DNA of 64,000 nucleotides from an uncultured Chryseobacterium sp. (GCA_913776245.1 CAJYLO010000004.1:1-64000), one strand, 5' to 3'. Counted from the first letter of the stretch, positions 7,764-16,747 are shown. The notes: generated from the sequence alone by a model not told the origin. A program made the numbers and translations.

Positions 7764-8800
7764 TTTACGTTGTTATTGCATTTCTTTGGGTTTCTATCTG
7801 TCTTTACGTCATTACCGGCGGGGCAGATTTCGGGGCAGGAATTATTGAACTGTTCTCTAAAAAAACTTATCGTGAAAAAACGAAAAAGATCATGTCCAAA
7901 TCTATCGCACCGATTTGGGAAGCCAATCATATGTGGCTGATAATTGCTGTTGTGATTTTATTTGTAGGATTTCCGACCATTTATACTACGGTTTCTACTT
8001 ATCTGCATATTCCTGTTGTTCTGATGCTGATCGGGATTATTGCCAGAGGAACAGCATTCACCTTCAGGAATTACGATGCAGTGGATGACAGCTGGCAAAA
8101 GATCTATACGCAGATCTTTTACTATTCCAGCCTGCTGACACCTTTCTTTTTAGGGATTATTGCTGCCGCTACGATTTCCGGTTCTATTGATACGGAAGCC
8201 AAAGATTTTTTAGGTCTTTATATCTTCAGCTGGCTGAATCCTTTCGGAATATGTGTCGGTTTTTTTACCGTTTCCCTGTGTGCTTATCTGGCCTCATTAT
8301 TTTCTTTGCACGAAGCCCGGTTTAGTGATGCACTGCCTATAATGGTGAAGAAAGCGCGGGAAACTGCTATTTATGTTGTAGCAACCGGTATTTTGGTTTT
8401 TCTCAGTGCTCAGTACTCTGATATTCCATTGCTCAAATGGATTTTCTCAAAAGCACTTGGCATCGTTGTAATTACATTGGCGACCATTAGCCTTTTGTTC
8501 ACCAATGAAGCCATTAAGAAAAAGCAGTTTTTATTAGTGCGGGCATTCGGAGGTTTTCAGATCATCATGATTTTAGTTGCGGCTACTTATCAGCATAATC
8601 CGAATATTATTTTATTTGCAAACGGTACGCATCTTTCACTTTTCGACGAAAGTGCCGCATCGAAAACGATTGCCGCCCTTGGCTGGGCCTTGGTTCTTGG
8701 GAGTATATTCATCCTGCCTTTTCTGTTTTATCTGCTGATTTCTTTTGGCGACCAGAGCCGGAAACCGAAAGCGAATCGCAAACCTATTGAAAGATCCTAA
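7760..8800 (+). CDS. cydB: Cytochrome bd quinol oxidase subunit II
   Basis: Subunit II (346 residues) pairs with CydA to form the bd oxidase heterodimer in the inner membrane. The N-terminal ITGGADFGAGIIELF and PIWEANHMWLI motifs, GIIARGTAFTFRNY and eight or nine hydrophobic segments are characteristic. The ATG overlaps the cydA stop by four bases. No small CydX-like ORF is obvious in the 147 bases downstream. The tail RKPKANRKPIERS is basic and cytoplasmic. Together with CydA it gives respiration under low oxygen. Confidence 0.96.
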   Translation: MIYVVIAFLWVSICLYVITGGADFGAGIIELFSKKTYREKTKKIMSKSIAPIWEANHMWLIIAVVILFVGFPTIYTTVSTYLHIPVVLMLIGIIARGTAFTFRNYDAVDDSWQKIYTQIFYYSSLLTPFFLGIIAAATISGSIDTEAKDFLGLYIFSWLNPFGICVGFFTVSLCAYLASLFSLHEARFSDALPIMVKKARETAIYVVATGILVFLSAQYSDIPLLKWIFSKALGIVVITLATISLLFTNEAIKKKQFLLVRAFGGFQIIMILVAATYQHNPNIILFANGTHLSLFDESAASKTIAALGWALVLGSIFILPFLFYLLISFGDQSRKPKANRKPIERS

Positions 8801-8947
8801 TTATTGTTTAGATTAATTTTTACTTAATATAAAAAACAGTTTCGAAAAGAAAACAGTCAGCAAAGAAATCCCTTTGGAACTACAAAATCGGCTAATGGTC
8901 TTATTTTTGATACCTGAAATTTATAAATCAAAAATAAACTTACTCTT

Positions 8948-9385
8948 ATGAAAAAACTATTATTAGCATTCGGGCTATTCGCCGGTGTTCTATCGTATGC
9001 ACAGGCTTGGACAGGAAAAGGCGATCAGAAACTTCAGGTAGGTCTCAATGCCTGGGGTAACGGAACAGGGATTACCGGAACTTATGACTATGGTTTGTCA
9101 AAAATTGTTTCATTAGGAGGTGGTGCCAATATCTACTTCAGTGGTTACAAAGATGATAACAAGGATAACAACTTCTTCGTTTTCGGTAGAGTTAATTTCC
9201 ATCTTCAAGATCCTTTGAACTTGCCTAGTAAATGGGATATCTATCCTGGTGTCGATCTAGGATTACTTGGTAAAGATTTTGGATTGGGTGTTCACCTGGG
9301 TGTGAGATACTTCTTCAATGACAGTGTAGGTGCTTACATTGAAGCTGGTAATAACGGAAGCATCGGGGTTTCTTTCAACTTCTAA
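8948..9385 (+). CDS. Small outer-membrane beta-barrel protein (DUF6646-like)
   Basis: Protein of 145 residues with a signal peptide (MKKLLLAFGLFAGVLSYAQA, cleavage after AQA). The mature part starts WTGKGDQKLQVGLN and shows alternating amphipathic strands rich in Gly and aromatics, ending in a terminal Phe (GVSFNF). That pattern fits a small outer-membrane beta-barrel. The AWTGKGDQK opening and FGRVNFHL...YPGVDLGLL pattern recall the DUF6646 family of flavobacteria, from memory only. A TATTTTTG box with a TTG about 25 bases before it lies upstream, and a strong bidirectional hairpin follows. Specific function is unknown. Confidence 0.75.
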   Translation: MKKLLLAFGLFAGVLSYAQAWTGKGDQKLQVGLNAWGNGTGITGTYDYGLSKIVSLGGGANIYFSGYKDDNKDNNFFVFGRVNFHLQDPLNLPSKWDIYPGVDLGLLGKDFGLGVHLGVRYFFNDSVGAYIEAGNNGSIGVSFNF

Positions 9386-9398
9386 TTCACAAAAAAAT

Positions 9399-9430
9399 AA
9401 AAAGCATTCCAAATTTCTGGAATGCTTTTT
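9399..9430. terminator. Bidirectional terminator
   Basis: AAAAAGCATTCCA (9399-9411) pairs perfectly with TGGAATGCTTTTT (9418-9430) around a 6-base loop. It lies between two convergent genes and has A- and T-tracts on both sides, so it can serve both. Confidence 0.85.
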
Positions 9431-9438
9431 TAGTTGTA

Positions 9439-10881
9439 TCAATTATTTTTGATTTCCTTATTTATCTTCTCTATCATTTTTTCTGCATTTCCATTGGTTC
9501 CGCCAAAATCGATTGCTTTTTTATAACTTTCCAATGCCAGATCATACTGTTTTGCAGTAAAATAGGCCTCTCCTAAACTATCAAACAGATTGGCGTTAGC
9601 CGGAAATTCTTTCGTGGCCAATTGAAATAGAGCTATGGATTCATTATTTTTTCCAAGTCTTAGCAGTTCATATCCTAATTTATTAAGTTCACCCGGATTC
9701 TCAAAGCTGTATTCGTTTTTTGAATTGTCTTTGAGTGAATAATAAGTCGCAATAGCTTTATTCACATCAACAAGCGCATCCTTTCTTATCGCTTGATAAA
9801 CAGATCTCTTAGGAATTTCATAAGCTTTCCCAAGCATTAAATTGTGAATTATATGACCTAAATCCCAAACTCTATTCAGATTATTGGAGACAAGAATGAT
9901 GGTTACATTATTTTTAAAATCGTTTAAAAAAATAGATTCGAATTTATAAGATACGCCGTTGTGTCTCTGCAGTCCTTCTTTTTCAAAATATCTGCCAAGA
10001 GATCCGCCTTCGTCTTTTGCATATGGATTATTCAACAGCGTTTGGAAGGATTCTTTGGATATTAATCGATTAGAATTAAGTGCTTCAATCCATTTATAGA
10101 GATCATTGATGTCGACCCAAAGCCAGCCGCTAATAAATTGCATCTCAGGACAACGGACATTGTCCATATCATAACAAGAAGTTCGGTTTTTATAACCTAA
10201 TTCAGGGTCAAAAACCGAATGGGTCATTTTCAAAGGCTTAATTATATTTCTGGTAACAAATTCCTCGAATGACATTCCGGCAACCTTTTCAATGATTCTT
10301 CTTTGCAAGAATACATTGCCGTTATCATATCTGTAATCAGTCCCTGGCTCAAAGAGTAAACTATCGTTAGATTTCAAAATATTCCAGGCATCTTCATCAT
10401 TTTTCGGGACTATTAGTCCGTTTTCTATCCGCGGAATACCGCTGGCATAATTTATCAAATGCCGAATAGTGACTTTTTCAGACCATTTTGGTAAGCCCAA
10501 ATTGAATTTAGAAATCGGATCATCCAGATTGAGCAGACCGCGTTGAACTAAAATCATAATGGAAACCGCATTAAATTCCTTTGCAATAGAGCCAATGTTG
10601 AAAATCGATTGCTTGTTTAAGGGCGTTTGTTTCGTTTCGTCTGTAAATCCAAAAGACCTTTGATAGATGATCTTATTATTCTGTGCAACCAAAACATTCC
10701 CGTTAAATAATCCTCTTTCGTAGGTTTTTGTCATTAAAGAATCAATTTGCTTCTCATAAGATGATTCTTTTTTTGATTTGTTCTGATGGCTGATTTTACC
10801 CTGTGACAATTTTAATTTCACATCTTGTGCGAAAAGAGTAATCGATAATAATACAGTAGCGATTAAGTGTAGCTTTTTCAT
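9439..10881 (-). CDS. Beta-lactamase-fold serine hydrolase with C-terminal TPRs
   Basis: Secreted protein of 480 residues with a signal peptide ending LFAQD. The class C beta-lactamase/DD-peptidase-like fold (about residues 45-350) has the nucleophile motif SIAK (S-x-x-K) in FNIGSIAKEFNA, a Tyr motif YRYDNGN (Y-x-N) and a late HNG where KTG would sit. These are the three active-site elements of the penicillin-binding-like esterase/peptidase group. The last 90 residues form about two tetratricopeptide repeats (LGYELLRLGKNNESIALFQLA, LGEAYFTAKQYDLALESYKK). The substrate is unknown; such proteins are usually peptidases or esterases rather than resistance beta-lactamases. It is a single gene flanked by hairpins. 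Confidence 0.85.
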   Translation of the reverse strand: MKKLHLIATVLLSITLFAQDVKLKLSQGKISHQNKSKKESSYEKQIDSLMTKTYERGLFNGNVLVAQNNKIIYQRSFGFTDETKQTPLNKQSIFNIGSIAKEFNAVSIMILVQRGLLNLDDPISKFNLGLPKWSEKVTIRHLINYASGIPRIENGLIVPKNDEDAWNILKSNDSLLFEPGTDYRYDNGNVFLQRRIIEKVAGMSFEEFVTRNIIKPLKMTHSVFDPELGYKNRTSCYDMDNVRCPEMQFISGWLWVDINDLYKWIEALNSNRLISKESFQTLLNNPYAKDEGGSLGRYFEKEGLQRHNGVSYKFESIFLNDFKNNVTIILVSNNLNRVWDLGHIIHNLMLGKAYEIPKRSVYQAIRKDALVDVNKAIATYYSLKDNSKNEYSFENPGELNKLGYELLRLGKNNESIALFQLATKEFPANANLFDSLGEAYFTAKQYDLALESYKKAIDFGGTNGNAEKMIEKINKEIKNN

Positions 10882-10964
10882 TTATGACTAATTTTTTAGT
10901 TATTGATATAACAATCATAGAAAAGCTTTTATTACATCGTTATTAATTTATTTCAAAAAATAAA

Positions 10965-10989
10965 AAGCTTCGGAAGACTTCCGAAGCTT
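10965..10989 (-). terminator. Terminator of the GLPGLI/pirin unit
   Basis: AAGCTTCGGAAG (10965-10976) pairs with CTTCCGAAGCTT (10978-10989), a near-perfect 25-base palindrome. Read on the minus strand it is followed by a T-rich run. It sits 10 bases beyond the stop of the GLPGLI gene. Confidence 0.8.
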
Positions 10990-10998
10990 GTTTTAATG

Positions 10999-11820
10999 CT
11001 ATATTTCAACCGTATTATTATAATGGGCTAATTTTTCTTTCTCCCGCTTTTCCTGTTCTTTGAGTCTTTTCATCAATTCAGGATTTTTCTCATCAAACCA
11101 TTGTGACATCTGTCCCATTGGGTTTTTTCGGTATTCACTCCGTCTTTTTACAAAACCATCTTTGGTGATTTTCTTCGCCTCACCCATTTGAAACTCCAGA
11201 TAGTTCTGTTTGTTCGTAGCGATGTTCTGATTTAGTTTTTTGTTAGCTTCCAGTGTCCAGATATAGTTCTGATCAGCGTCTTCAATTTTCACGATCAATC
11301 CCGGCAAACCCGAAAATTTATAGGGCCCATCCTGAATCGGGATTTCCGGAGTGAACCAGGCAGTCCATTGTCTTCCGCCAAATTCGGTTGACGCTTTTTG
11401 TGTATGGTAAACACCGATTTTTTCTTTTTCTGATGAGATGTTCCACTTCAGATTCGGCTTTTCTTCATAAACATAATACTCGGACATTCCGATGAAATCC
11501 TTGTAATTCAATGTTCCATTCTTCAGCTTACTGATTCTGTAGCTTAGAACCGGCGGTTTCTTGGACATCAAGGCGGCATCCACATCAGCGCCCATTTCCT
11601 GAGCTTTTTTTATGCCCGCAGTCAAGGTAGAATCATAATCCAATTGCTTGTACGACATAAAAAGCGATTCATCTTTCCCGACATCCAAAACCATCATTTC
11701 TTTTTCCGTTGTAGTGGAATCTTTAGTCGGTTTGTAAGTCAATTCGTAATAGAATCTGTGAACCTGAGCGTTTGCTAATGAGAAGATTAACAACAGACTT
11801 CCTATAATTAAATTCCTCAT
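10999..11820 (-). CDS. GLPGLI family protein
   Basis: Secreted protein of 273 residues with a signal peptide (MRNLIIGSLLLIFSLANAQ). The family-defining motif appears as FSGLPGLIVKIED near residue 170, preceded by AWFTPEIPIQDGPYKF, which is the usual arrangement. GLPGLI proteins are Bacteroidota-specific and their function is not established. The C-terminus is highly charged (LMKRLKEQEKREKEK). Its start codon overlaps the stop of the pirin gene upstream (ATGA), so the two are translated from one message. Confidence 0.9.
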   Translation of the reverse strand: MRNLIIGSLLLIFSLANAQVHRFYYELTYKPTKDSTTTEKEMMVLDVGKDESLFMSYKQLDYDSTLTAGIKKAQEMGADVDAALMSKKPPVLSYRISKLKNGTLNYKDFIGMSEYYVYEEKPNLKWNISSEKEKIGVYHTQKASTEFGGRQWTAWFTPEIPIQDGPYKFSGLPGLIVKIEDADQNYIWTLEANKKLNQNIATNKQNYLEFQMGEAKKITKDGFVKRRSEYRKNPMGQMSQWFDEKNPELMKRLKEQEKREKEKLAHYNNTVEI

Positions 11821-12719
11821 TCTTTCAGCTTAAGATTTTTATTTTGTGGCGGCAAAGGAACGTAACCGTCATCATTAATCACTTTTGGAAACTCGTGGTT
11901 TTGCCATCTGGTTTTGGCATCTTCTATCATTTCTCGGGAGGTTGCTACAAAGTTCCAGTAGATGTATCTTGGTTCCGGAAACGGTTCTCCGCCAAAAATA
12001 TAAACTGTAGAATCCGGTTTTAATGTGAAATGACAAAGTTTGGCGTCTTTGGCAATCAGGATGTGTTTCGGGTTATAAAGATTGCCTTCGCTTTCGATAT
12101 TACCTTCCAAAATGTATAGGGAAGATTCCCCGAAAAGATAATCGCCCAAAACAATTTCCCGGTCTTCCTGAAGTGTATTTTTGACCTCAAGAAAATACAA
12201 TGGGGAATAAACAGGAACAGGAGATTTGCGTCCGAGGATTTCGCCAGCAATCAATTTATAGTTGATGCCATCATCGATCCAGCTTGGGATATCTTCTTTG
12301 TTGATGTGGAAGAACTCGGGCTCCATTGTTTCCAGTTCCTTTGGAAGTGCGACCCAAATCTGCAATCCGTGAAGATGTTTGTCGGTGGTTCTGAGATATT
12401 CCGGTGTTCTTTCAGAATGGGCAACGCCTTTTCCGGCGGTCATCCAGTTCACAGCACCTTCTTTGATTTCGATTTCCGTACCGATGGAATCTCGGTGCAT
12501 AATGCTTCCCTCGAACAAAAATGTCAAAGTGGAAAGCCCAATGTGTGGATGCGGCGGAACATCCATATTTTCGTAATCTTTGAGCGCAGCCGGTCCCATA
12601 TGATCGATGAACACAAATGGTCCAACGCTTCTCTTCTGAGAAAACGGCAACAATCTGCCAACCAGAAAATTACCGATATCGGCTGCTCTTTCTTCGATTA
12701 TCATCTCGATATTTGACAT
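11817..12719 (-). CDS. Pirin family protein (bicupin)
   Basis: Protein of 300 residues, first gene of a two-gene unit with the GLPGLI gene. Pirins are iron-binding bicupins; some bacterial members oxidise quercetin and others act as redox sensors. The N-terminal cupin holds the metal site: HPHIGLSTLTF (His, His) and GKGVAHSERTP (His, Glu) are all present. RSVGPFVFIDHMGP and the C-terminal FGGEPFPEPRYIYWNFVATS segment are family hallmarks. The start MSNIEMIIEERAADIG gives a normal-length pirin. No partner pathway is evident from its neighbours. Confidence 0.92.
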   Translation of the reverse strand: MSNIEMIIEERAADIGNFLVGRLLPFSQKRSVGPFVFIDHMGPAALKDYENMDVPPHPHIGLSTLTFLFEGSIMHRDSIGTEIEIKEGAVNWMTAGKGVAHSERTPEYLRTTDKHLHGLQIWVALPKELETMEPEFFHINKEDIPSWIDDGINYKLIAGEILGRKSPVPVYSPLYFLEVKNTLQEDREIVLGDYLFGESSLYILEGNIESEGNLYNPKHILIAKDAKLCHFTLKPDSTVYIFGGEPFPEPRYIYWNFVATSREMIEDAKTRWQNHEFPKVINDDGYVPLPPQNKNLKLKE

Positions 12720-12855
12720 AATTTCATTTTTAAATTGGATTTAAAATTAAGAATTTAAAATTAAGAATGAAGTGAAATTTTGGCTCTTCGACATTTTGTT
12801 TGGGAAACCATTTTGAATCATTAGTGTCCGATAAAATCTATAAAGAATGAAAAGA

Positions 12856-12993
12856 TCGCTCCTCCGGACTTTAAATTTTAATGCAAACCATTTGCTATTA
12901 ACAGAAATCTCCTAATGGAGCTGAATTTAATCCATCGGATTCACTGTTAATAGTAAAATGAATCTATCGGAAATCAAAGCTCCGGAGGAGCGA
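12856..12993. repeat. Nested four-arm palindromic element
   Basis: This lies in the 720-base gap between pirin and rseP, which holds no credible gene. Outer arms TCGCTCCTCCGGA (12856-12868) and TCCGGAGGAGCGA (12981-12993) are perfect inverted repeats. Inside them CTATTAACAG (12895-12904) and CTGTTAATAG (12944-12953) pair perfectly. Within that are two small hairpins, CTCC/GGAG (12909-12920) and AATCC/GGATT (12929-12941). The whole can fold as a cruciform or RNA four-way structure. GC-rich outer arms of this kind recur in flavobacterial genomes as dispersed repeats. Confidence 0.75.
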
Positions 12994-13218
12994 CCTGTTG
13001 ATTTTTACTTAAGATTTTGGGATTATCGATTTTATTATATTTTTATCGGACAACAATGATTTTGAATGAAAAAATTGTATTCATAAACATTGTATTTTTA
13101 GCTGAACGAAGTGCCTTTGTTCACTTAAAAATATTACAAATAATTTTAAAACAAAATGATACCTCAGTTTTTGTCGAAGAACAAACTTTTTTTGGTCATT
13201 TTTTTAGGTCGGATCGCT

Positions 13219-13332
13219 CGCAGCCCGACTTGAGCGGAAATCCTTTTTACGCAACAAAGTAGAGTGAAAAGATTGACTTCGTCGAACCTCTTCGTTAGGT
13301 TTGGGAGCGGAAGGCGGAAATAGCTGCCCAAA
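13219..13332 (+). repeat. Dispersed structured repeat, copy B
   Basis: It starts GCAGCCCGACTTGAGCGG (from 13220) and ends GCGGAAGGCGG...GCTGCCCAAA (13323-13332). The outer GCAGC and GCTGC can pair, and a CTTTTTAC/GTGAAAAG stem lies in the middle. It shares both ends with copy C at 22291-22375 and the 3' end with copy A at 1-112. It lies upstream of the rseP promoter. It may be a structured RNA or mobile repeat; Flavo-1 RNA is a possibility I cannot test. Confidence 0.6.
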
Positions 13333-13384
13333 TTATCGGTAATATTAAAGTGCTATTTTGGCAGAAAAAAGGCTGATTTTTACA

Positions 13385-13417
13385 TTGGTATAGTTTCTGA
13401 CTAAATGATTACCTTTG
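13385..13417 (+). promoter_or_regulatory. Flavobacterial-type promoter for rseP
   Basis: TTG (13385-13387), a 22-base spacer and TACCTTTG (13410-13417) match the Bacteroidota TTG/TAnnTTTG consensus. The rseP ATG lies 25 bases downstream. Confidence 0.6.
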
Positions 13418-13442
13418 ACAATTATAATTTTAAAATATATTA

Positions 13443-14951
13443 ATGGAGTTAGCATTAAAGATATTCCAGTTTATCCTGAGCATTTCTATCCTTGTAACAT
13501 TACACGAAATCGGGCACTTTTTGCCGGCCAAATGGTTCAAAACCAAAGTAGACAAATTCTTTTTATTCTTCGATCCTTATTTTTCCATCTTCGCCATGAA
13601 GAAAATCAACGGAAAATGGCAATATAAATTCTTTTCCAAAAACCAGCCTACGGATGAAGAGGTAGAAATCAACGGCAGGAAAATAACACAGCCGATTGAT
13701 GTTTCCGCACTTCCTGATAATGACTGGAGAAAGCACGAAGGTGTGAAATACGGCATCGGCTGGATCCCAATGGGTGGTTATGTAAAAATCGCCGGAATGG
13801 TGGACGAAAGTATGGACACAGTGCAGCTTTCCAAACCTGCCGAACCTTGGGAGTTCCGCGCAAAACCGGCTTGGCAAAGATTGATCATTATGTTGGGTGG
13901 TGTGACGGTTAATTTCTTTCTAGCCTGGCTGATCTACTCTTGTTTATCATATTTTACCGGAGAAACCTATCACGATAATGCGAAATTCGAGAATGGAATT
14001 TCAGTTTCTGATGCGGGACAGAAAATGGGCTTGAAAACGGGTGATAAAATCCTGAAAATAGACGGCAAACCGGCTGAAAGAATGGAAACCTCCAGCATCA
14101 ATATGCTTTTTGCGGATCAAGTTACGGTTTTGAGAGATGGAAAAGAAGTAACTTTCCCTATCAATGAAGATGGCGTTGCCGAAGTTCTTCATGCGAACGA
14201 AGCGAAGCTTTATTTTATGAATCGTTTCCCTGCTGTGGTTGATACGGTTGTTCCTAACAAACCAGCTATGAAAGCCGGCCTGCAAAAAGGGGATGAAATC
14301 GTGGGCGTAAACGGGAAACCAACTGTTTATTTTGACCAATTGGCAGAAGAATTAAAGATCAATAAAGGTAAAACTATAGAATTGGAAATTCTTCGGAACA
14401 AGCAGCCCTTAAAATTGACTGCAAATGTTGGCGATGATGCTAAACTTGGGTTCGCTTTTGATCCTAAAATTGCTCAGAAATACCTTGATAAGTCTGAAGT
14501 GACCAAGAAATATTCTTTCCTTGAAGCCATTCCGAGAGGATTTACAAGAACGATAGATGTTCTTGCAATGCAGGTAAAGCAATTTAAAATTATCTTTAAT
14601 ACCAAAACGCAAGGTTATAAGAAGGTTGGAGGACCAATTGCCATTGTCAATAATATGCACGTTGAAAAGGGCAATGACGGGAGCCTGTCGATAGACTGGG
14701 AGTTTTTCTGGGGTTTTACCGCAATGTTTTCTGTATGGCTGGCGTTTCTTAACCTGATTCCAATTCCGGGATTAGATGGTGGTCATGTATTGTTTACACT
14801 TTGGGAAATCATCACCGGAAAGCCTGTTCCACAAAAAGTTCTGGAAAACGCACAGATGATAGGTGTTATTTTCTTATTAGGACTAATGGTGTTAATATTT
14901 GGAAATGACATAGTTAAAGTAATCACTCAATTTTTAACTCAAAAAAATTAA
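13443..14951 (+). CDS. rseP: RseP-family site-2 intramembrane metalloprotease
   Basis: Inner-membrane zinc protease of 502 residues that performs regulated intramembrane proteolysis, classically of anti-sigma factors. The zinc-site motif HEIGH (H-E-x-x-H, residues about 22-26) lies in the first membrane segment. The second conserved site, PIPGLDGGHVLF, is near residue 440. In between are two PDZ-like regions (GLKTGDKILKIDGKPAE and GLQKGDEIVGVNGKPT). An extra loop after HEIGHF (FFDPYFSIFAMKKINGKW) is typical of flavobacterial members and makes it longer than the 450-residue E. coli RseP. The gene stands alone ahead of tRNA-Asn. Confidence 0.93.
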   Translation: MELALKIFQFILSISILVTLHEIGHFLPAKWFKTKVDKFFLFFDPYFSIFAMKKINGKWQYKFFSKNQPTDEEVEINGRKITQPIDVSALPDNDWRKHEGVKYGIGWIPMGGYVKIAGMVDESMDTVQLSKPAEPWEFRAKPAWQRLIIMLGGVTVNFFLAWLIYSCLSYFTGETYHDNAKFENGISVSDAGQKMGLKTGDKILKIDGKPAERMETSSINMLFADQVTVLRDGKEVTFPINEDGVAEVLHANEAKLYFMNRFPAVVDTVVPNKPAMKAGLQKGDEIVGVNGKPTVYFDQLAEELKINKGKTIELEILRNKQPLKLTANVGDDAKLGFAFDPKIAQKYLDKSEVTKKYSFLEAIPRGFTRTIDVLAMQVKQFKIIFNTKTQGYKKVGGPIAIVNNMHVEKGNDGSLSIDWEFFWGFTAMFSVWLAFLNLIPIPGLDGGHVLFTLWEIITGKPVPQKVLENAQMIGVIFLLGLMVLIFGNDIVKVITQFLTQKN

Positions 14952-14969
14952 AAAAAATTCCTGAAAAAT

Positions 14970-15001
14970 TTGGTGGATAAAGGAAATTCCTATTATATTT
15001 G
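14970..15001 (+). promoter_or_regulatory. Promoter of tRNA-Asn
   Basis: TTG (14970-14972), a 21-base spacer and TATATTTG (14994-15001) fit the flavobacterial consensus. The mature tRNA begins 22 bases downstream. Confidence 0.7.
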
Positions 15002-15023
15002 CACCACTTAAAACAAAGGACAT

Positions 15024-15097
15024 TCCTCCTTAGCTCAGTCGGTTAGAGCATCTGACTGTTAATCAGAGGGTCGCTGGTTCGAGCCCAGCAGGAGGAG
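15024..15097 (+). tRNA. tRNA-Asn (GTT anticodon)
   Basis: A 74-base cloverleaf. Acceptor TCCTCCT (15024-15030) pairs with AGGAGGA (15090-15096), with discriminator G15097. The D-arm contains AGCTCAGTCGGTTAGAGC. The anticodon loop CTGTTAA has GTT at 15058-15060, and the T-arm is GCTGG-TTCGAGC-CCAGC. CCA is not encoded. It is preceded by a good promoter and followed by a short hairpin with seven Ts. Confidence 0.98.
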
Positions 15098-15102
15098 CAA
15101 AG

Positions 15103-15129
15103 CCATCACAGAAATGTGGTGGTTTTTTT
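15103..15129 (+). terminator. Terminator after tRNA-Asn
   Basis: CCATCAC (15103-15109) pairs with GTGGTGG (15116-15122, one G-T wobble) and is followed by TTTTTTT, six bases after the tRNA end. Confidence 0.75.
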
Positions 15130-15291
15130 GTGTTTATAAACTCTTTAGTGATTTCAAAGTTAATTATGTCTTATGTTATCCGGGTCGTAGAGAGATTTAG
15201 GTATGTCAAATTAATTATCATTTGTGATTTTAACAAAATTTGGCAAAGAAATTGACTATAGATAATTCATAACACTTAGAATCCTGTTGCT

Positions 15292-15504
15292 ATGAATATT
15301 TCTTACTATGATTTTAAAAACCTTCCGAATGAATCCCAGTGCGATATCATCCTGAACGAAGGTCATCTGATGAGCGAGACTGTAAAAGATGAACTTCGAT
15401 TTGTTTTATATGAGATTTCGCAATTTTCTGTGGAGATTGTTTACAGTAAAAACCGAATTGCTACTATCAATGTTTTTCAGAATAAAGCAGCATACGTTCA
15501 TTAA
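15292..15504 (+). CDS. Small hypothetical protein
   Basis: Protein of 70 residues, MNISYYDFKNLPNESQ onward, mixed alpha/beta in character with no signal peptide or membrane segment. ATG 15292 is the first in frame. The sequence has balanced composition (not low complexity), and the DFKNLPNESQCDIIL opening resembles small uncharacterised proteins of Chryseobacterium, from memory. No purine-rich ribosome site is obvious. It is isolated between tRNA-Asn and a convergent glycosyltransferase gene. Function unknown. Confidence 0.55.
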   Translation: MNISYYDFKNLPNESQCDIILNEGHLMSETVKDELRFVLYEISQFSVEIVYSKNRIATINVFQNKAAYVH

Positions 15505-15538
15505 TACCCCATTCTATCGGTAAAAAACGATTTTTTCA

Positions 15539-16747
15539 TTATAACAAATTTTTATTCTTTTCCTCAATCCATCGGCTCATATATTTGGTAGAATTGAGTT
15601 GATGATGCTGTAGAATTTTTCCAAGAAATTGCGTAGTTCGATGATTATCAAGATCGTCTGTTATTTTGGATAGTGTAGTCCAGAATGATTGGACATAAAG
15701 CGTCCTACAATATACCTTTTTCAAAATTTCGAGTGCATTTTCATTAGCCTGATTCCAGATTGATTCATTGGTATATAAAATCACTGATTGTTCAGTAAAA
15801 TCGTCATCAGAATCTTCTATAAAACCATTCCAGGGCAAATCTTTCGACATAGCTTCTGATCCTGCTGAACTGGTAACATTAGGCAATCCAAACTTCATAC
15901 TTTCCCACAGTTTTCCTTTCAGTCCTGCCCCAAAAGGAATTGGAGCAAGCAAAACTCTGTATTTTCTAAAAATTTCATCCGCAGACTTTGCACGTCCCTT
16001 AACCAAAAATCCTTCTCTTTCATTATGAAGCTGGAAAACTTTTTCTGTGGCATAGGCTCCATAAATGTGAAGTTCAGCTTCCGGAAGCTCTTTTCTGATA
16101 TATTTCCAGAGTTGTTTCAGTTTCAGAACCGTTTGCCAGTTAGGCTCGTGAAGGAAATTACCGATGCTTACAAAATGCCGCCTTTCCTCAAACGCAATTT
16201 TATTTGTCTCAATCTGCTCCGTAAGAAAAGGCATATAAAAAAGAATCTTAGCATCTATTCTGAAAGTCTCCGTTAATAATTCATATTCAAATTCAGAAAT
16301 AATAAGAGAAAGGTCACACCTGAGAATTGAAGCCATCTCTCTCAAAAAAACACCATTAATCAAATCATTATGATTACACACTCTTTTTTCCTTAAACGCT
16401 TTGTGTCTCGCCTCTCTCAGAAAATGCAGATCTTCAGTATCCAGAATTCTGACTGCATCCGGGCAATGTTCCGAAACGCGCCAGCCAAATTGTTCCTCTG
16501 TAACATACCGGTCAAAGAGAACAATATCCGGATCAAGTGCTCTTATTTTATCGTCAAAACTTTCCTGGTTAATTTCAATCTTATGAATCTCGATTTTCTC
16601 CGAAAACTCAACATTATTCGCAGCAGTAAGAAAGCTGATTTTGTAACCCGCTTCAGAAAAGATCCCGATAAGTTGCATCATCCGCGTTCCTGCAGCGGTA
16701 GATTTTGGCTCAGGAATCACCTGCCCGATAATTACTAAATGTTTCAC
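15539..16747 (-). CDS. Glycosyltransferase, GT4-like (GT-B fold)
   Basis: Cytoplasmic or membrane-associated glycosyltransferase of about 402 residues. I chose GTG at 16747 (first residues KHLVIIGQVIPEPKSTAAG) because the GT-B fold begins there. The longer frame to 16843 would add a low-complexity tail and leave only 15 bases to the divergent gene. Features are the N-terminal nucleotide-fold strand with TRMMQLI, DIVLFDRYVTEEQFGW, a central FVSIGNFLHEPNWQTV donor-domain start, and a C-terminal LLAPIPFGAGLKGKLWESMKFGLPNVTS, which is the classic nucleotide-sugar site region. Donor and acceptor are unknown; surface polysaccharide work is likely. Confidence 0.85.
   Translation of the reverse strand: MKHLVIIGQVIPEPKSTAAGTRMMQLIGIFSEAGYKISFLTAANNVEFSEKIEIHKIEINQESFDDKIRALDPDIVLFDRYVTEEQFGWRVSEHCPDAVRILDTEDLHFLREARHKAFKEKRVCNHNDLINGVFLREMASILRCDLSLIISEFEYELLTETFRIDAKILFYMPFLTEQIETNKIAFEERRHFVSIGNFLHEPNWQTVLKLKQLWKYIRKELPEAELHIYGAYATEKVFQLHNEREGFLVKGRAKSADEIFRKYRVLLAPIPFGAGLKGKLWESMKFGLPNVTSSAGSEAMSKDLPWNGFIEDSDDDFTEQSVILYTNESIWNQANENALEILKKVYCRTLYVQSFWTTLSKITDDLDNHRTTQFLGKILQHHQLNSTKYMSRWIEEKNKNLL

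Noticed and set aside
13017..13262. 81-residue plus-strand ORF in the pirin-rseP gap
   Set aside because: Low-complexity sequence and it runs into structured repeat copy B.
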